Shown here piece after piece: positions 8,325 through 16,652 of a stretch of 64,000 bases of DNA (within the stretch, counting starts at the first letter, position 1; each line of letters opens with the position of its first letter). The position numbers were made by a program, and so were the translations under genes. The notes beneath the pieces are model-generated. The model was not told the DNA's origin and made no database searches. It worked only from the letters and a program-made list of their open reading frames with translations. The stretch comes from Thermobispora bispora DSM 43833 (GTDB taxonomy: Bacteria > Actinomycetota > Actinomycetes > Streptosporangiales > Streptosporangiaceae): NCBI RefSeq assembly GCF_000092645.1, contig NC_014165.1, positions 2,418,001 to 2,482,000 of the forward strand, written 5' to 3'.

Positions 8325-9521
8325 ATGGGTCGCCTTGCCCAGACCGATGGCCTCACCGACGTCCAGCGGGAGATCCTCGCCACGGTCCGGACCTTCGTCG
8401 ACAAGGAGGTCATCCCGGTCGCCACCGAGCTGGAGCACCGGGACGAGTACCCCACGGAGATCGTCGAGCGGCTGAAGGAGATGGGCCTGTTCGGCCTGAT
8501 GATCCCCCAGGAGTACGGCGGGCTCGGCGAGTCCCTGCTCACCTACGCCCTGGTGGTGGAGGAGCTCTCCCGGGGCTGGATGAGCATCTCCGGGATCATC
8601 AACACCCACTTCATCGTCGCCTACCTGATCCGGCGGCACGGCACACCGGAGCAGAAGCAGTACTTCCTGCCGCGGATGGCCGAGGGGCGGATCCGGGGCG
8701 CGTTCTCCATGTCCGAGCCGCACTGCGGCTCCGACGTCGCGGCGATCCGCACCACGGCCGTGCGGTCCGGCGACGAGTACGTGATCCACGGCCGGAAGAT
8801 GTGGCTGACCAACGGCGCGTCGGCCAACCTGATCGCGCTGCTCGCCCGCACCGGCGAGGACGGCGGCAGGCCGCACGCGAACATGACCACGTTCCTGATC
8901 GAGAAGGAGCCCGGCTTCGGGGAGACCCGGCCCGGGCTCACCGTCCCCGGGAAGATCCAGAAGATGGGGTACAAGGGCGTCGACACCACCGAGCTCGTGC
9001 TCGACGGCGTCCGCGTGCCGGCCGACCGGGTGCTCGGCGGGGAGCCGGGCAAGGGCTTCTACCAGATGATGGACGGGGTCGAGGTCGGCCGGGTCAACGT
9101 GGCCGCCCGCGCCTGCGGCATGGCCCTGCGCGCCTTCGAGCTCGCCATCCGGTACGCCCAGCAGCGCGAGACCTTCGGCGAGCCGCTCCACCGGCACCAG
9201 GCGATCCGGTTCCGGCTCGCCGAGATGGCGACCAAGGTCGAGGCGGCCCACCAGATGATGGTGATGGCCGCGCGCCGCAAGGACACCGGGGAGCGGGGCG
9301 ACCTCGAGGCCGGCATGGCCAAGTACCTCGCCGCCGAGTACTGCAAGGAGGTCGTGGAGGACGCCTTCCGGATCCACGGCGGGTACGGGTACTCCACGGA
9401 GTTCGAGATCGAGCGCCTCTACCGGGAGGCGCCGATGCTGCTCATCGGCGAGGGCACCTCGGAGATCCAGAAGATGATCATCGGGCGGCGGCTGCTCGGG
9501 GAGTACCGGCTGCCCGAGTGA
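8325..9521 (+). CDS. acyl-CoA dehydrogenase
   Basis: A 398-residue acyl-CoA dehydrogenase, clearly paralogous to the gene at 5810 (shared SEELxRGWMSxxG, QQRETFG and GEGTxEIQ motifs). The substrate-side signature is AFSMSEPHCGSDVAAIRT and the catalytic Glu is at about residue 376. Having two dehydrogenases around a CoA-transferase-fold isomerase suggests two successive oxidations of one branched substrate, or two substrates. ATG 8325 has the strong site GAAGGAGGA 5 nt upstream and follows the previous stop by one base. This is the last gene of the operon; the next gene converges on it. Confidence 0.93.
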   Translation: MGRLAQTDGLTDVQREILATVRTFVDKEVIPVATELEHRDEYPTEIVERLKEMGLFGLMIPQEYGGLGESLLTYALVVEELSRGWMSISGIINTHFIVAYLIRRHGTPEQKQYFLPRMAEGRIRGAFSMSEPHCGSDVAAIRTTAVRSGDEYVIHGRKMWLTNGASANLIALLARTGEDGGRPHANMTTFLIEKEPGFGETRPGLTVPGKIQKMGYKGVDTTELVLDGVRVPADRVLGGEPGKGFYQMMDGVEVGRVNVAARACGMALRAFELAIRYAQQRETFGEPLHRHQAIRFRLAEMATKVEAAHQMMVMAARRKDTGERGDLEAGMAKYLAAEYCKEVVEDAFRIHGGYGYSTEFEIERLYREAPMLLIGEGTSEIQKMIIGRRLLGEYRLPE

Positions 9522-9603
9522 CCCGGGCCCCTGCCTACCACGCACTCGTGCCAGGCCGGGCTCGGCACGCTCGCCCGGCGGTACCAGGCACTCTCGCCGG
9601 CCG

Positions 9604-10716
9604 CTAGGCCACCCGGACCTTGACCTCGGAGAGCCCGCTCGCCTGGGCGACGTGCGCCGCCTCGGCCTCCAGGGCGTCCATCGGCGGGCGCTCCGCGTCG
9701 GGGAAGAGCGACACCGCGAGGGTGTCCTTGTCGAGCTCCCAGGTCCCGGCGACCCGGCCGCCCACGACGACGATCGGCGAGATCCACCCGGCCGTCCGGC
9801 TGACCTTCGCCCGGTGCTCGGCGGGCACCACCCAGGTGTCCTTGGTGCCCGGGCCGAGCACGTACTGGTCGAACGAGCCGAGGAGCCGCACGGAGGCGCT
9901 TGGCTCGCACCGGGCGAGCTCGTCGGCGTGCTCGGTGAGAACGTACCCGGTGGCGCCCTCCACATCGACCTCGGTGAGCCGGTCGCCCATGTCGGCGAAC
10001 CACCGGCGCACCGTGGTCTTCCGGTGGCTGTGGCTCGCCAGCCACCCGTCGAACGTCTCCGGGGTCGCCGGGCCGTACGCGCCCAGGTAGGCGGAGATCA
10101 CGATCGGGGCGGCCTCCTCCGGGTCGGGCAGGTCCCGCCAGCGCGGGCTGAGGCTCGCCGGCCGGGCGAAGGTGGCCTTGCCGCCCTGCTTCGGTCCGTG
10201 GCAGATGATCCCCTGCCAGGCGAGCGGTTTGAACAGCATGCCCCAGCTCGACCGGAGGTGCTCCTCCATGGCGGCGAACCGCCTGTCCTCCGCGAGCCGG
10301 CGGACGAGCTCGTCCCGGGTGAGCACGGCGCCGTCGAGCAGCGCGGACACGGCCTCGCCGAGTGCGTCGATCTCCTCCGGGCTCGCCCCGAAGGCGCGCT
10401 TCCACGCGGGCTTGACCCAGATGCGGGCCGCGGCGATCAGGGACAGGTAGGCCCCGGCCACCTCGGCGGGCAGCAGGTGCAGGGTGCCCCGCATCGCCCA
10501 GGTCTTCACCAGCGTGCCGTCGGCGAGCGCCCGGGTCACCGCATCGGCCTCGGGCGTGCGCTGCCGGAGCCCGACCGCCAGCTCCGCGGCGGAGGCGACC
10601 TGGGCCTGGACGCCGCAGAGCCTGCCGACGATCTCCCCGGCGCTCGCCTCACCACGCGGGTCGACGAACTGCCTGCGGAGCCGCCACGCCAGTACCTGTT
10701 CCCGCGTGATCTTCAC
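9604..10716 (-). CDS. HTH_42 (AlkZ/YcaQ superfamily) DNA glycosylase-like protein
   Basis: A 370-residue protein of the HTH_42 superfamily, which holds AlkZ and YcaQ/AlkX glycosylases that unhook DNA crosslinks or excise bulky alkylated purines. Residues 35-39 read GVQAQ, a Gln-x-Gln catalytic motif. With the GTG 10716 start these are Gln37 and Gln39, the same numbers I recall for the catalytic pair of Streptomyces AlkZ. The WAMRGTLHLL segment, the tandem winged helices and the C-terminal beta-barrel with FDQYVLGPGTKDT are also typical. GTG 10716 is preferred over GTG 10731 because AGGGGAAG lies 4-6 nt upstream of it. No toxin-biosynthesis genes are nearby, so this looks like a housekeeping AlkZ-like (AZL) member. 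Confidence 0.85.
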   Translation of the reverse strand: MKITREQVLAWRLRRQFVDPRGEASAGEIVGRLCGVQAQVASAAELAVGLRQRTPEADAVTRALADGTLVKTWAMRGTLHLLPAEVAGAYLSLIAAARIWVKPAWKRAFGASPEEIDALGEAVSALLDGAVLTRDELVRRLAEDRRFAAMEEHLRSSWGMLFKPLAWQGIICHGPKQGGKATFARPASLSPRWRDLPDPEEAAPIVISAYLGAYGPATPETFDGWLASHSHRKTTVRRWFADMGDRLTEVDVEGATGYVLTEHADELARCEPSASVRLLGSFDQYVLGPGTKDTWVVPAEHRAKVSRTAGWISPIVVVGGRVAGTWELDKDTLAVSLFPDAERPPMDALEAEAAHVAQASGLSEVKVRVA

Positions 10717-11308
10717 GTTGCTTCCCCTCACCGGCTCGTGGGCGTACGAATCTGTGTTCGATTGTCACGGAGCGGGGCGCGTTCGGGAGGGGAAATCGTC
10801 GGATCGATACCGCGTTTTCAGCCGGTCGGGCGCGGGTCACGCTTCCGTGTGGCGCGGGATCCCGTCACCGCGGCCGGCACGCGCCCGCCGGTGGCGCGCC
10901 CGCCTTGTGGAGCCGGGCGAGTGCGGGACGAGGGCCCGAACCCGCCCGCCGACGGCTCCACAACACATTTGTCAACACCTCGCGAAACGTTCCCGGTCCG
11001 CCCGCCGTCCGGAGGCCGGGTGCCATAGCATCGTTCCATGCTCCGGCCGATCCGCCATGATCATCGGCGGGGAAGGTCGCCGTGAGAGGATGCCGCCGAG
11101 GCGGAAAGCAGGGGCAAAGCGATGCCTGGATTGCGATGTTTGAGCAGGTAGATGACGAATGTCAAGCTGTGCTGCGCGTTACAGGAGAGCCAGTAGGCGG
11201 AATCCTTATCCATGGGTCGCGTCGCTCGCCCACCGGTGGTGAGCGAGGCACCACCGAGCGCTGAGAGCCCCTGTGAGGGGACCCGACGACGAAAAGGTTT
11301 GGCTGAGG
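10717..11308. other. 592-nt leader region upstream of ssgB
   Basis: No convincing gene. It contains TTGTCA at about 10973 (possible -35), an imperfect hairpin at 11223-11245 (CGCTC...GAGCG) and a CCCCT-GTG-AGGGG hairpin just before the ssgB start. The last 250 nt are less GC-biased than the coding DNA and contain a short open frame (about 11136-11264) without GC3 bias, which I do not call. A long structured 5' leader or several promoters for ssgB is likely, consistent with developmental control. Confidence 0.4.
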
Positions 11309-11725
11309 ATGAACAGCATCACCGTCTCTGCCGAGCTAGGCCTTCGGCTTGTGGTCCCCGACCGCACCACCATCCCCCTCACCGCCAGCCTCACCTATAC
11401 GGCTACCGATCCGTACGCCATCCGGATGGCCTTTCACGTGGGGAACGACGAACCGGTCGAGTGGATCTTCGCCCGTGAGCTGCTGACCATCGGGATGGTG
11501 CGGCGCGTGGGAGAGGGTGACGTGCAGGTCTGGCCGGCCCGGACCGAGGGCGAGCAGAGCTTGAACATCAGCCTGACTTCGCCGTTCGGGCAGGCACTCT
11601 TCGAGGTTCCGCTGGCACCGCTCACCGCGTTCCTGAATCGCACCTACGAGCTCGTTCCGGCCGGTCGCGAGTCGGACTTCATGGATCTCGATCAGGAGCT
11701 CAGCAACATGCTCTGGAGTTCGTAG
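11309..11725 (+). CDS. ssgB: SsgB-type sporulation/cell division regulator
   Basis: A 138-residue SsgA-like protein (SALP). The hallmark stretches are LRLVVPDRTTIPLTASLTY, TDPYAIRMAFHVG, VEWIFARELLTIGM, GDVQVWPAR and DLDQELSNMLW. Length and N-terminus (MNS...) fit SsgB, the most conserved SALP, which recruits and tethers FtsZ at future septum sites in sporulation-specific division of aerial hyphae. It is cytoplasmic at the membrane and works with SsgA in Streptomyces. Its presence supports a filamentous, sporulating actinomycete. ATG 11309 gives the canonical N-terminus, although its ribosome-binding site is weak; an upstream GTG (11273) would add 12 residues. Confidence 0.9.
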   Translation: MNSITVSAELGLRLVVPDRTTIPLTASLTYTATDPYAIRMAFHVGNDEPVEWIFARELLTIGMVRRVGEGDVQVWPARTEGEQSLNISLTSPFGQALFEVPLAPLTAFLNRTYELVPAGRESDFMDLDQELSNMLWSS

Positions 11726-12243
11726 CTCCGCGAGATCCGTCGCCTCCGCCGCTCCTCTTCTCGCCTGCTGTCCGTGGGAGCAGTCTGTCCTCTGCCGCCG
11801 GCAGTGCCTCGGCGAGGGTGGCGTCCTGCGGCACGGTGGAGGCCGATCATCCGCTACGCAGGCCCGCAGCACGCTCGACCGCCCGCGGCATGGTCACGCC
11901 GATGCGCAATCAGGCGCCGGCATCAGCCGTGCGTACGGCACGCCGCGCGGTCTCCGGCGTCCCCGCTTGCGGTGCACCCGTCTCAGTGAGCATGAGACCG
12001 AGTCGGCTCTAGTTGGGCTCGCCTCCGAGGGCCGGGCCGACGTCCGGAGGCGTCCGTGGACGACGCACCCGGGTCACCGCTCGGTCTCGATCGTCGTCAG
12101 GGAGACGTACGATCCGCCCTCCGACCGGCGAAGGCGCTGGTCAGCGGAGGTGGTCAAGATCCTGTGAAGAAGTTCCCGCTCTTGATTTCCACCTGAGCCG
12201 CAGGGTGCGGTATGGTTTCTGACGTCAGCCCCAACGGGGCAAC
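11726..12243. other. intergenic region between ssgB and tRNA-Val, no gene seen
   Basis: 518 nt without a coding signal. Near its right end TATGGT (about 12212) is a likely -10 for the tRNA that begins at 12244. Nothing else could be assigned. Confidence 0.4.
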
Positions 12244-12318
12244 GGGCGATTAGCTCAGCGGGAGAGCGCTTCGTTCACACCGAAGAGGTCACTGGTTCGA
12301 TCCCAGTATCGCCCACCA
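12244..12318 (+). tRNA. tRNA-Val(CAC)
   Basis: 75 nt including an encoded CCA. The acceptor stem GGGCGAT pairs with ATCGCCC, the anticodon stem is CTTCG/CGAAG, and the loop TTCACAC gives anticodon CAC (reads GUG). The T arm is ACTGG-TTCGATC-CCAGT. It differs from the two Val(GAC) genes in this window mainly in the anticodon arm. Confidence 0.95.
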
Positions 12319-12333
12319 ACGAATCCGCAGGTC

Positions 12334-12366
12334 AAAGCCCGCACGGTCGCCTAACCCCGGGCTTTT
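12334..12366 (+). terminator. rho-independent terminator of tRNA-Val(CAC)
   Basis: An 8-bp stem (AAAGCCCG with CGGGCTTT) with a 16-nt loop, ending in TTTT, 15 nt after the tRNA. Confidence 0.75.
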
Positions 12367-13481
12367 CGCATATCCGTGCACTGTTCGTGCAGTGATCCGT
12401 CGTTGGATACCGCCGGAGCGCCGTCCTTGACCGGTCCTCTGCCTCCAGCTCTGCTGCGCTCCGCATCCGCTGGGACGACGAGCGTGGCCATCCCGTCTAC
12501 GGTGACGGTCGGAGCGAGCGCCTGAGCGAGCACGGAGCGTGACCCGAAGCGGCAGTGGGTGGATGCGCTCGAGGTTGAGCGAAGCGCCGCCGATCGGCAC
12601 CGCCGCGGCCGATCTCAACCACCTCGGGTAACCGTGATCATCACGATCACCAGCACGATGACGATGAGGACGCCGCCCGCGGTGATTCGTGTGCGGCGCG
12701 GCCTACGACGATAGTGGCTCCGTACCCAGGTGACCTTGCCGCTCTTCAAGCGCCTTAGATGACCCCGGACTCGCACCACACGCCAAAGGTAATTGCATTT
12801 TCATGGAGCGTTCCATAGCCGACGAAGTAATATCGGCGGAATCCATAAACGGCTGCGGAGTGAATATGACAACATGCGCCACATCCGTTACGCGGGCAAC
12901 GAAATCACTGCGTTCGCGTCGCGACCGCTCCGCCCTCACACGGGATGAAAGGTGAGACAGGAGTGAAAGCGAATCGCCGTGGCTAGGACCGTCCGACGGG
13001 GTGCACGTATGGCGAGCGGTCGTGAGCGGAGTCAGCGGAATGGCGCACTTCCGGGACATCGCCGCCAATGACCTCGTCTCCCCGGGCCTTGCGGGCGCTC
13101 TTGGTCGGTCACGGCGGGTACGTCCCATACCCGGGTGGTGGCCGGCGACCAGGGTGCTTGTTACTCCAGAGGCTTACAAGAATACATTTTGGAACGTAGC
13201 AAGCACCCTTTTAGGCCATGAATTTGGGCCATGAATTCGGTGTGGCCTGAGCGAACGACCAGAAGGGATGACCAGGAATCCATAGACCGGCCCACTCTGC
13301 GACGTTCTGCGCCATGGACGGGCGGAGATCCTTGAACGACCGGGCGCCGACAGGTCCCGTGGTCACGGCCGTCGGCCATGAAGGGCGACCGTTACCAGTC
13401 CCATATCAAGCCGGTGCGACCGGCCGCCCGAGGGCCACGACCGGCTGTCCCAGAGCCGACGGCCTCGCCCAGGCCGCCCCG
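12367..13481. other. AT-richer gene-poor region next to tRNA-Val(CAC)
   Basis: About 1.1 kb with lower GC than its surroundings and no gene I trust. Open frames are short, on both strands, and lack GC3 bias. One example is the minus-strand frame 12351-12533 ending in RKARG; another is a 49-codon plus-strand frame from about 12803. The stretch holds a long inverted repeat (13151-13209) and a short direct repeat of GGCCATGAATT (about 13215-13236). Its position beside a tRNA gene suggests the eroded remnant of an integrated element, but no integrase fragment is recognisable. Confidence 0.45.
13151..13209. repeat. 14-bp inverted repeat with 31-nt spacer
   Basis: Left arm 13151-13164 reads AGGGTGCTTGTTAC and right arm 13196-13209 reads GTAGCAAGCACCCT; they pair at 13 of 14 positions. 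The right arm is followed by TTT. It may be a large hairpin terminator or the terminal repeats of a tiny mobile-element remnant. The enclosed 31 nt are strikingly AT-rich. Confidence 0.65.
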
Positions 13482-14312
13482 TCACGGGTCGGAATCGGCC
13501 GCAGAGCGCTCGGCGAAGATCTTCATGGCCTCCTTGGTGACCGGGCCGGGCGCCGACGGGAGCGGCTTGCCGTCCACCATCCGGATCGGCTGGATGTCCC
13601 GGGTGGTCGACGTCAGGAAGGCCTCCTCCGCCTCGTACAGCGCGGAGATCGGGACGTCCATCTCCTCGGCCCCGCACCATTCGAGCGTGAGCGCCCGGGT
13701 GACGCCGGCGAGGCAGCCGGAGGCGAGCGTCGGGGTGATGAGCCGGCCCTTGTGCACGAGGAAGACGTTGCTCCCCGTGCCCTCGCACAGGTTCCCGGCG
13801 AGGTTCGCGAAGATCGCCTCACCGCCGCCGCGTTCCTTGGCGTACGCGAGGGCCTTGGCGTTCTCCCCGTACGAGGTGCTCTTGACCCCGGCGAGGGCGC
13901 CGCGCTCGTTGCGCGGCCAGGGCACCACGGTGACGTCCACGGTCGGCGGGAACGGCTTCTGCTCCCCCACGATCACGATCGTGTTCGGCCCGGCCGTGCC
14001 GCGGTCCGAGCCGAGCGGCCCCGGCCCGCTCGTGTAGGTGATCCGCACCCGGGCCAGCGGCCACTTGGGCGCGCGCTCCAGACACTGCCGTACCCCATCG
14101 GCGATCGCGCCGAGGTCGGGTTCGGGCAGGCCCATCCGCTTGGCGGAGAGGGCGAGCCGGTCGAGGTGCCGGGTGAGCGCGAACGGCTGCCCGTGCACCG
14201 CCTTGACCGTTTCGAACACCCCGTCGCCGACCATGAGGCCGTGATCGAACACCGAGACCACCGCGGTGTCCGGGTCGCGGAGCTCCCCGTTGACCCAAAT
14301 GGGTAACACCAT
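13482..14312 (-). CDS. pabC: aminodeoxychorismate lyase (class IV PLP aminotransferase fold)
   Basis: A 276-residue fold-type IV PLP enzyme. Lys144 in ALAGVKSTSYGEN is the expected Schiff-base lysine, and GNLCEGTGSNVFLV and CLAGVTRALTLEW form the cofactor pocket. It could be either a branched-chain/D-amino-acid aminotransferase or 4-amino-4-deoxychorismate lyase. Its position 12 nt downstream of pabB argues for the lyase, which releases pyruvate to give p-aminobenzoate for folate. ATG 14312 has AGGAGGAG 6 nt upstream. Confidence 0.88.
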   Translation of the reverse strand: MVLPIWVNGELRDPDTAVVSVFDHGLMVGDGVFETVKAVHGQPFALTRHLDRLALSAKRMGLPEPDLGAIADGVRQCLERAPKWPLARVRITYTSGPGPLGSDRGTAGPNTIVIVGEQKPFPPTVDVTVVPWPRNERGALAGVKSTSYGENAKALAYAKERGGGEAIFANLAGNLCEGTGSNVFLVHKGRLITPTLASGCLAGVTRALTLEWCGAEEMDVPISALYEAEEAFLTSTTRDIQPIRMVDGKPLPSAPGPVTKEAMKIFAERSAADSDP

Positions 14313-14324
14313 CTGCCTCTCCTC

Positions 14325-15332
14325 CTATGGCCGCGGCTCGCTCCCCGATGCGAGCGCGGTGAGCCGGGCGGCCTTCAACTCGGTTTCCCGCCACTCCAGC
14401 CGAGGATCGGACCCCCAGGTGATCCCGGCCCCCGTACCGAAGCGGATCGTGTCCTGCTCGATCCAGAAGGTGCGGATCCCCACCGCCAGCGCGGCCTCGC
14501 GCCGGTCGGCGTCGACCCATCCCACTGCTCCACAGTACGGCCCCCGGGGCTCTGGTTCGAGCTCATCGATGATGCGCATCGCCGAGGACTTCGGCGCACC
14601 CGTGACCGAGCCCGGCGGGAAGGTGGCGGCGAACAGCTCCGGCCAGCCGGCCCCGTCGTCCAGCCGGGCCCGCACCGTGGACACGAGGTGGACCAGGCCG
14701 GGGTGCTCTTCGACGTCGAAGAGCGACGGCACGGTGACCGACCCGACCGCGGCCACCCGCCCGAGGTCGTTGCGCACCAGGTCGACGATCATCAGGTTCT
14801 CGGCGTAGTCCTTCTCGAGCAGGTCGCCGGCGGTGACCCCGGTGCCCTTGATCGGCCTGGACTCGATCACCTCACCCCGCCGGGACAGGTACAGCTCGGG
14901 CGAGGCGGAGACCACGGTCAGCCCGGGTACGGCGATCACCGCAGCGTACGGGGCCGGGTTGCCCTCGGCCAGCCGGTTCGCGAGCGCGAGCGGGTCGGCC
15001 GGCCCGGGCAGCGGCGCGGACAGGATCCGGCACAGGTTCGCCTGGTAGACCTCGCCCAGCTCGATGTAGTCCTTGATCCGCCGGACCCCTCGCTCGTAGG
15101 CGACCTGGTCGAGCGAGCTGCGCCACGCCCCGGGCTCCGGGCCGCGCCAGGGGCCCGCCGGTCCGGGCAGCGGCGCCCGCCGCACCTCCTTGAATCGGGC
15201 GCAGGTGACCTTGCCCTCGTAGCTCACCACGACCGCCCACCAGCCGGTGGTGTCCAGCGCGGCCAGATCGGTGGTGACATCGATCAGGCCGGTGGCGAGC
15301 CACCCGCCGATGTGGGCGAAGTCGGTGTGCAC
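14325..15332 (-). CDS. pabB: aminodeoxychorismate synthase component I (chorismate-binding)
   Basis: About 335 residues of the chorismate-utilising fold. The diagnostic motifs are GEVYQANLCR, RPIKGTG, DYAENLMIVDLVRNDLGRV and FPPGSVTGAPK. The PIKGT form is typical of PabB, in contrast to anthranilate synthase (PIAGT). It makes aminodeoxychorismate from chorismate and ammonia supplied by a PabA glutaminase, which is not encoded nearby. GTG 15332 is chosen because upstream codons are low-complexity and the protein then has the size of short actinobacterial PabB proteins; the true start could differ by a few codons. It is the first gene of a pabB-pabC operon for p-aminobenzoate and folate. Confidence 0.9.
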   Translation of the reverse strand: MHTDFAHIGGWLATGLIDVTTDLAALDTTGWWAVVVSYEGKVTCARFKEVRRAPLPGPAGPWRGPEPGAWRSSLDQVAYERGVRRIKDYIELGEVYQANLCRILSAPLPGPADPLALANRLAEGNPAPYAAVIAVPGLTVVSASPELYLSRRGEVIESRPIKGTGVTAGDLLEKDYAENLMIVDLVRNDLGRVAAVGSVTVPSLFDVEEHPGLVHLVSTVRARLDDGAGWPELFAATFPPGSVTGAPKSSAMRIIDELEPEPRGPYCGAVGWVDADRREAALAVGIRTFWIEQDTIRFGTGAGITWGSDPRLEWRETELKAARLTALASGSEPRP

Positions 15333-15627
15333 ACCCTCATTGTCGCAACCGGCCGGCACCGAGCGAAACAGCAGGTCAGCGACCGATTCACGGCATTCCG
15401 GCCACGAGCGGGGCCGTCCGGGCGCCACCCCACCGCTCGCGCTCTGCAGCCGGCCACGCCCCGGCGCATCCACGGCCCCTGCGGGCCGGGCACCCCGCCT
15501 CGGGCGACCCGGGCACCTCGCCCACCCTCCGAACGGCGACGGCGCGTACGGCGTACGACAGCCCGGCGCGAGCCCAGGGCCGCGGCCCACACCGCCACCG
15601 CGGCACGGTGACCGGCACTCCCCCGCG

Positions 15628-16566
15628 TCACCCCGCCGCGGCGCCCGGCGAGGCCGGCGGGGCCGTCAGCCGCCGCGCCTCCTCCCGGAGCGGCGCCAGC
15701 AGCGCCATGGCGGCGGGCAGCGGGGCGGTCCGGGGCAGGGCGGCGTAGACCATGCGGCGCGGCGCGAGATCACCGATCGGCCGCAGGACCACGTCGGCCG
15801 GCACGGCGGGCGCGGCCATGACCGGGACCAGGGTCACGCCCAGGCCGGCCGCGACGTATCCCAGCTTGCCGATCCAGGCGGTGATGCGGATGTCGACCCG
15901 GGGCGTGAAGCCCGCCCGCGCGCAGGCCTGGCCGAGCGGGGTGATGTCGTCGGGCGGCGGGCCGGCGATCCAGCTCTCCTCCCGCAGGTCCCGCAGGTGG
16001 ACGACGTCGGCACCGGCCAGCCGGTGCCCGGCGGGCAGGGCGATCAGCAGCTCGTCCTCCAGCAGCGGGACGACCTGCACGTCGTCGGCGGGGTGCGGCA
16101 GGTGCGGCCCGGCGAAGTAGTCGCTCACCACCGCGATGTCGATCGCGGCGTTCCGCAGCGCGTCGATGAGGTCCGCGCTGAACCCCTCCACCAGGCGCAC
16201 GGCCACCCCCGGGTGGGTCCTCCGGAACGCCCGCAGCGCGTGCGGCACCAGCACGGCGTTGGCGGTGGCGAACGCCCCCACCCGGAGCCGCCCACCGGTG
16301 CCGGCGTGCAGGGCGGCCAGCTCCTCCCCCGCCCGGTCGAGGCGTTCCAGCACCTCACGGGCGTACCGGTGCAGCACCTCGCCGGCGGGCGTGAGCCGTA
16401 CGCCGCGGGGAAGCCGCTCGAACAGCGGGCCTCCCGCCTCGGCCTCCAGCGCGGCGATGCGGCGGGAGACCGCGGACTGGGTGTAGTTGAGCTCCGCCGC
16501 GGCCGCGGTGAACGACCCGGTCCGGGCGGCGACGTCGAACAGCCGCAGCGCTTCCGTGTCGAACAT
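15628..16566 (-). CDS. LysR-family transcriptional regulator
   Basis: A 312-residue LysR protein. The N-terminal helix-turn-helix is FDVAARTGSFTAAAAELNYT followed by QSAVSRRIAALE, and the periplasmic-binding-like effector domain runs from about residue 90 (GGRLRVGAFATANAVLVPHA). It is divergent from the dehydrogenase-RidA fusion at 16653, the classic LysR-target arrangement, so it probably activates that gene in response to a substrate of the fusion enzyme. ATG 16566 is the natural start. The shared 86-nt spacer holds a GCATG-N5-CATGC dyad. Confidence 0.92.
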   Translation of the reverse strand: MFDTEALRLFDVAARTGSFTAAAAELNYTQSAVSRRIAALEAEAGGPLFERLPRGVRLTPAGEVLHRYAREVLERLDRAGEELAALHAGTGGRLRVGAFATANAVLVPHALRAFRRTHPGVAVRLVEGFSADLIDALRNAAIDIAVVSDYFAGPHLPHPADDVQVVPLLEDELLIALPAGHRLAGADVVHLRDLREESWIAGPPPDDITPLGQACARAGFTPRVDIRITAWIGKLGYVAAGLGVTLVPVMAAPAVPADVVLRPIGDLAPRRMVYAALPRTAPLPAAMALLAPLREEARRLTAPPASPGAAAG

Positions 16567-16590
16567 CTTCCCCTGATCTATGACGAAACC

Positions 16591-16605
16591 GCATGGGTGA
16601 CATGC
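16591..16605. promoter_or_regulatory. candidate LysR box
   Basis: A perfect dyad, GCATG-GGTGA-CATGC, in the spacer between the divergent LysR gene and its presumed target. LysR sites are partial dyads with a T-N11-A core, and this site contains such a core. A half-like GCATGTGATTGC overlaps the proposed start of the target gene. Confidence 0.5.
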
Positions 16606-16652
16606 AATCTAATCGCTGGTGGCATGGGAAGCGCTCCCCTAGCGTGCGGCAT

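Noticed and set aside
5501-8542. A minus-strand open frame of about 1,013 codons under the acyl-CoA genes
   Set aside because: It is a high-GC shadow of the two dehydrogenase genes and the CoA-transferase gene. Its translation is Arg/Gly/Pro/Val-rich without any domain, while the plus-strand genes have full-length, motif-complete products.
11136-11264. A small gene before ssgB (starting MFEQVDDECQ)
   Set aside because: No GC3 bias, no ribosome-binding site, no recognisable domain; the region looks like leader DNA.
12289-12618. A short gene overlapping tRNA-Val(CAC) ending WWAILGSNQ
   Set aside because: The last residues are the reverse translation of the tRNA itself, a known artefact of tRNA antisense frames.
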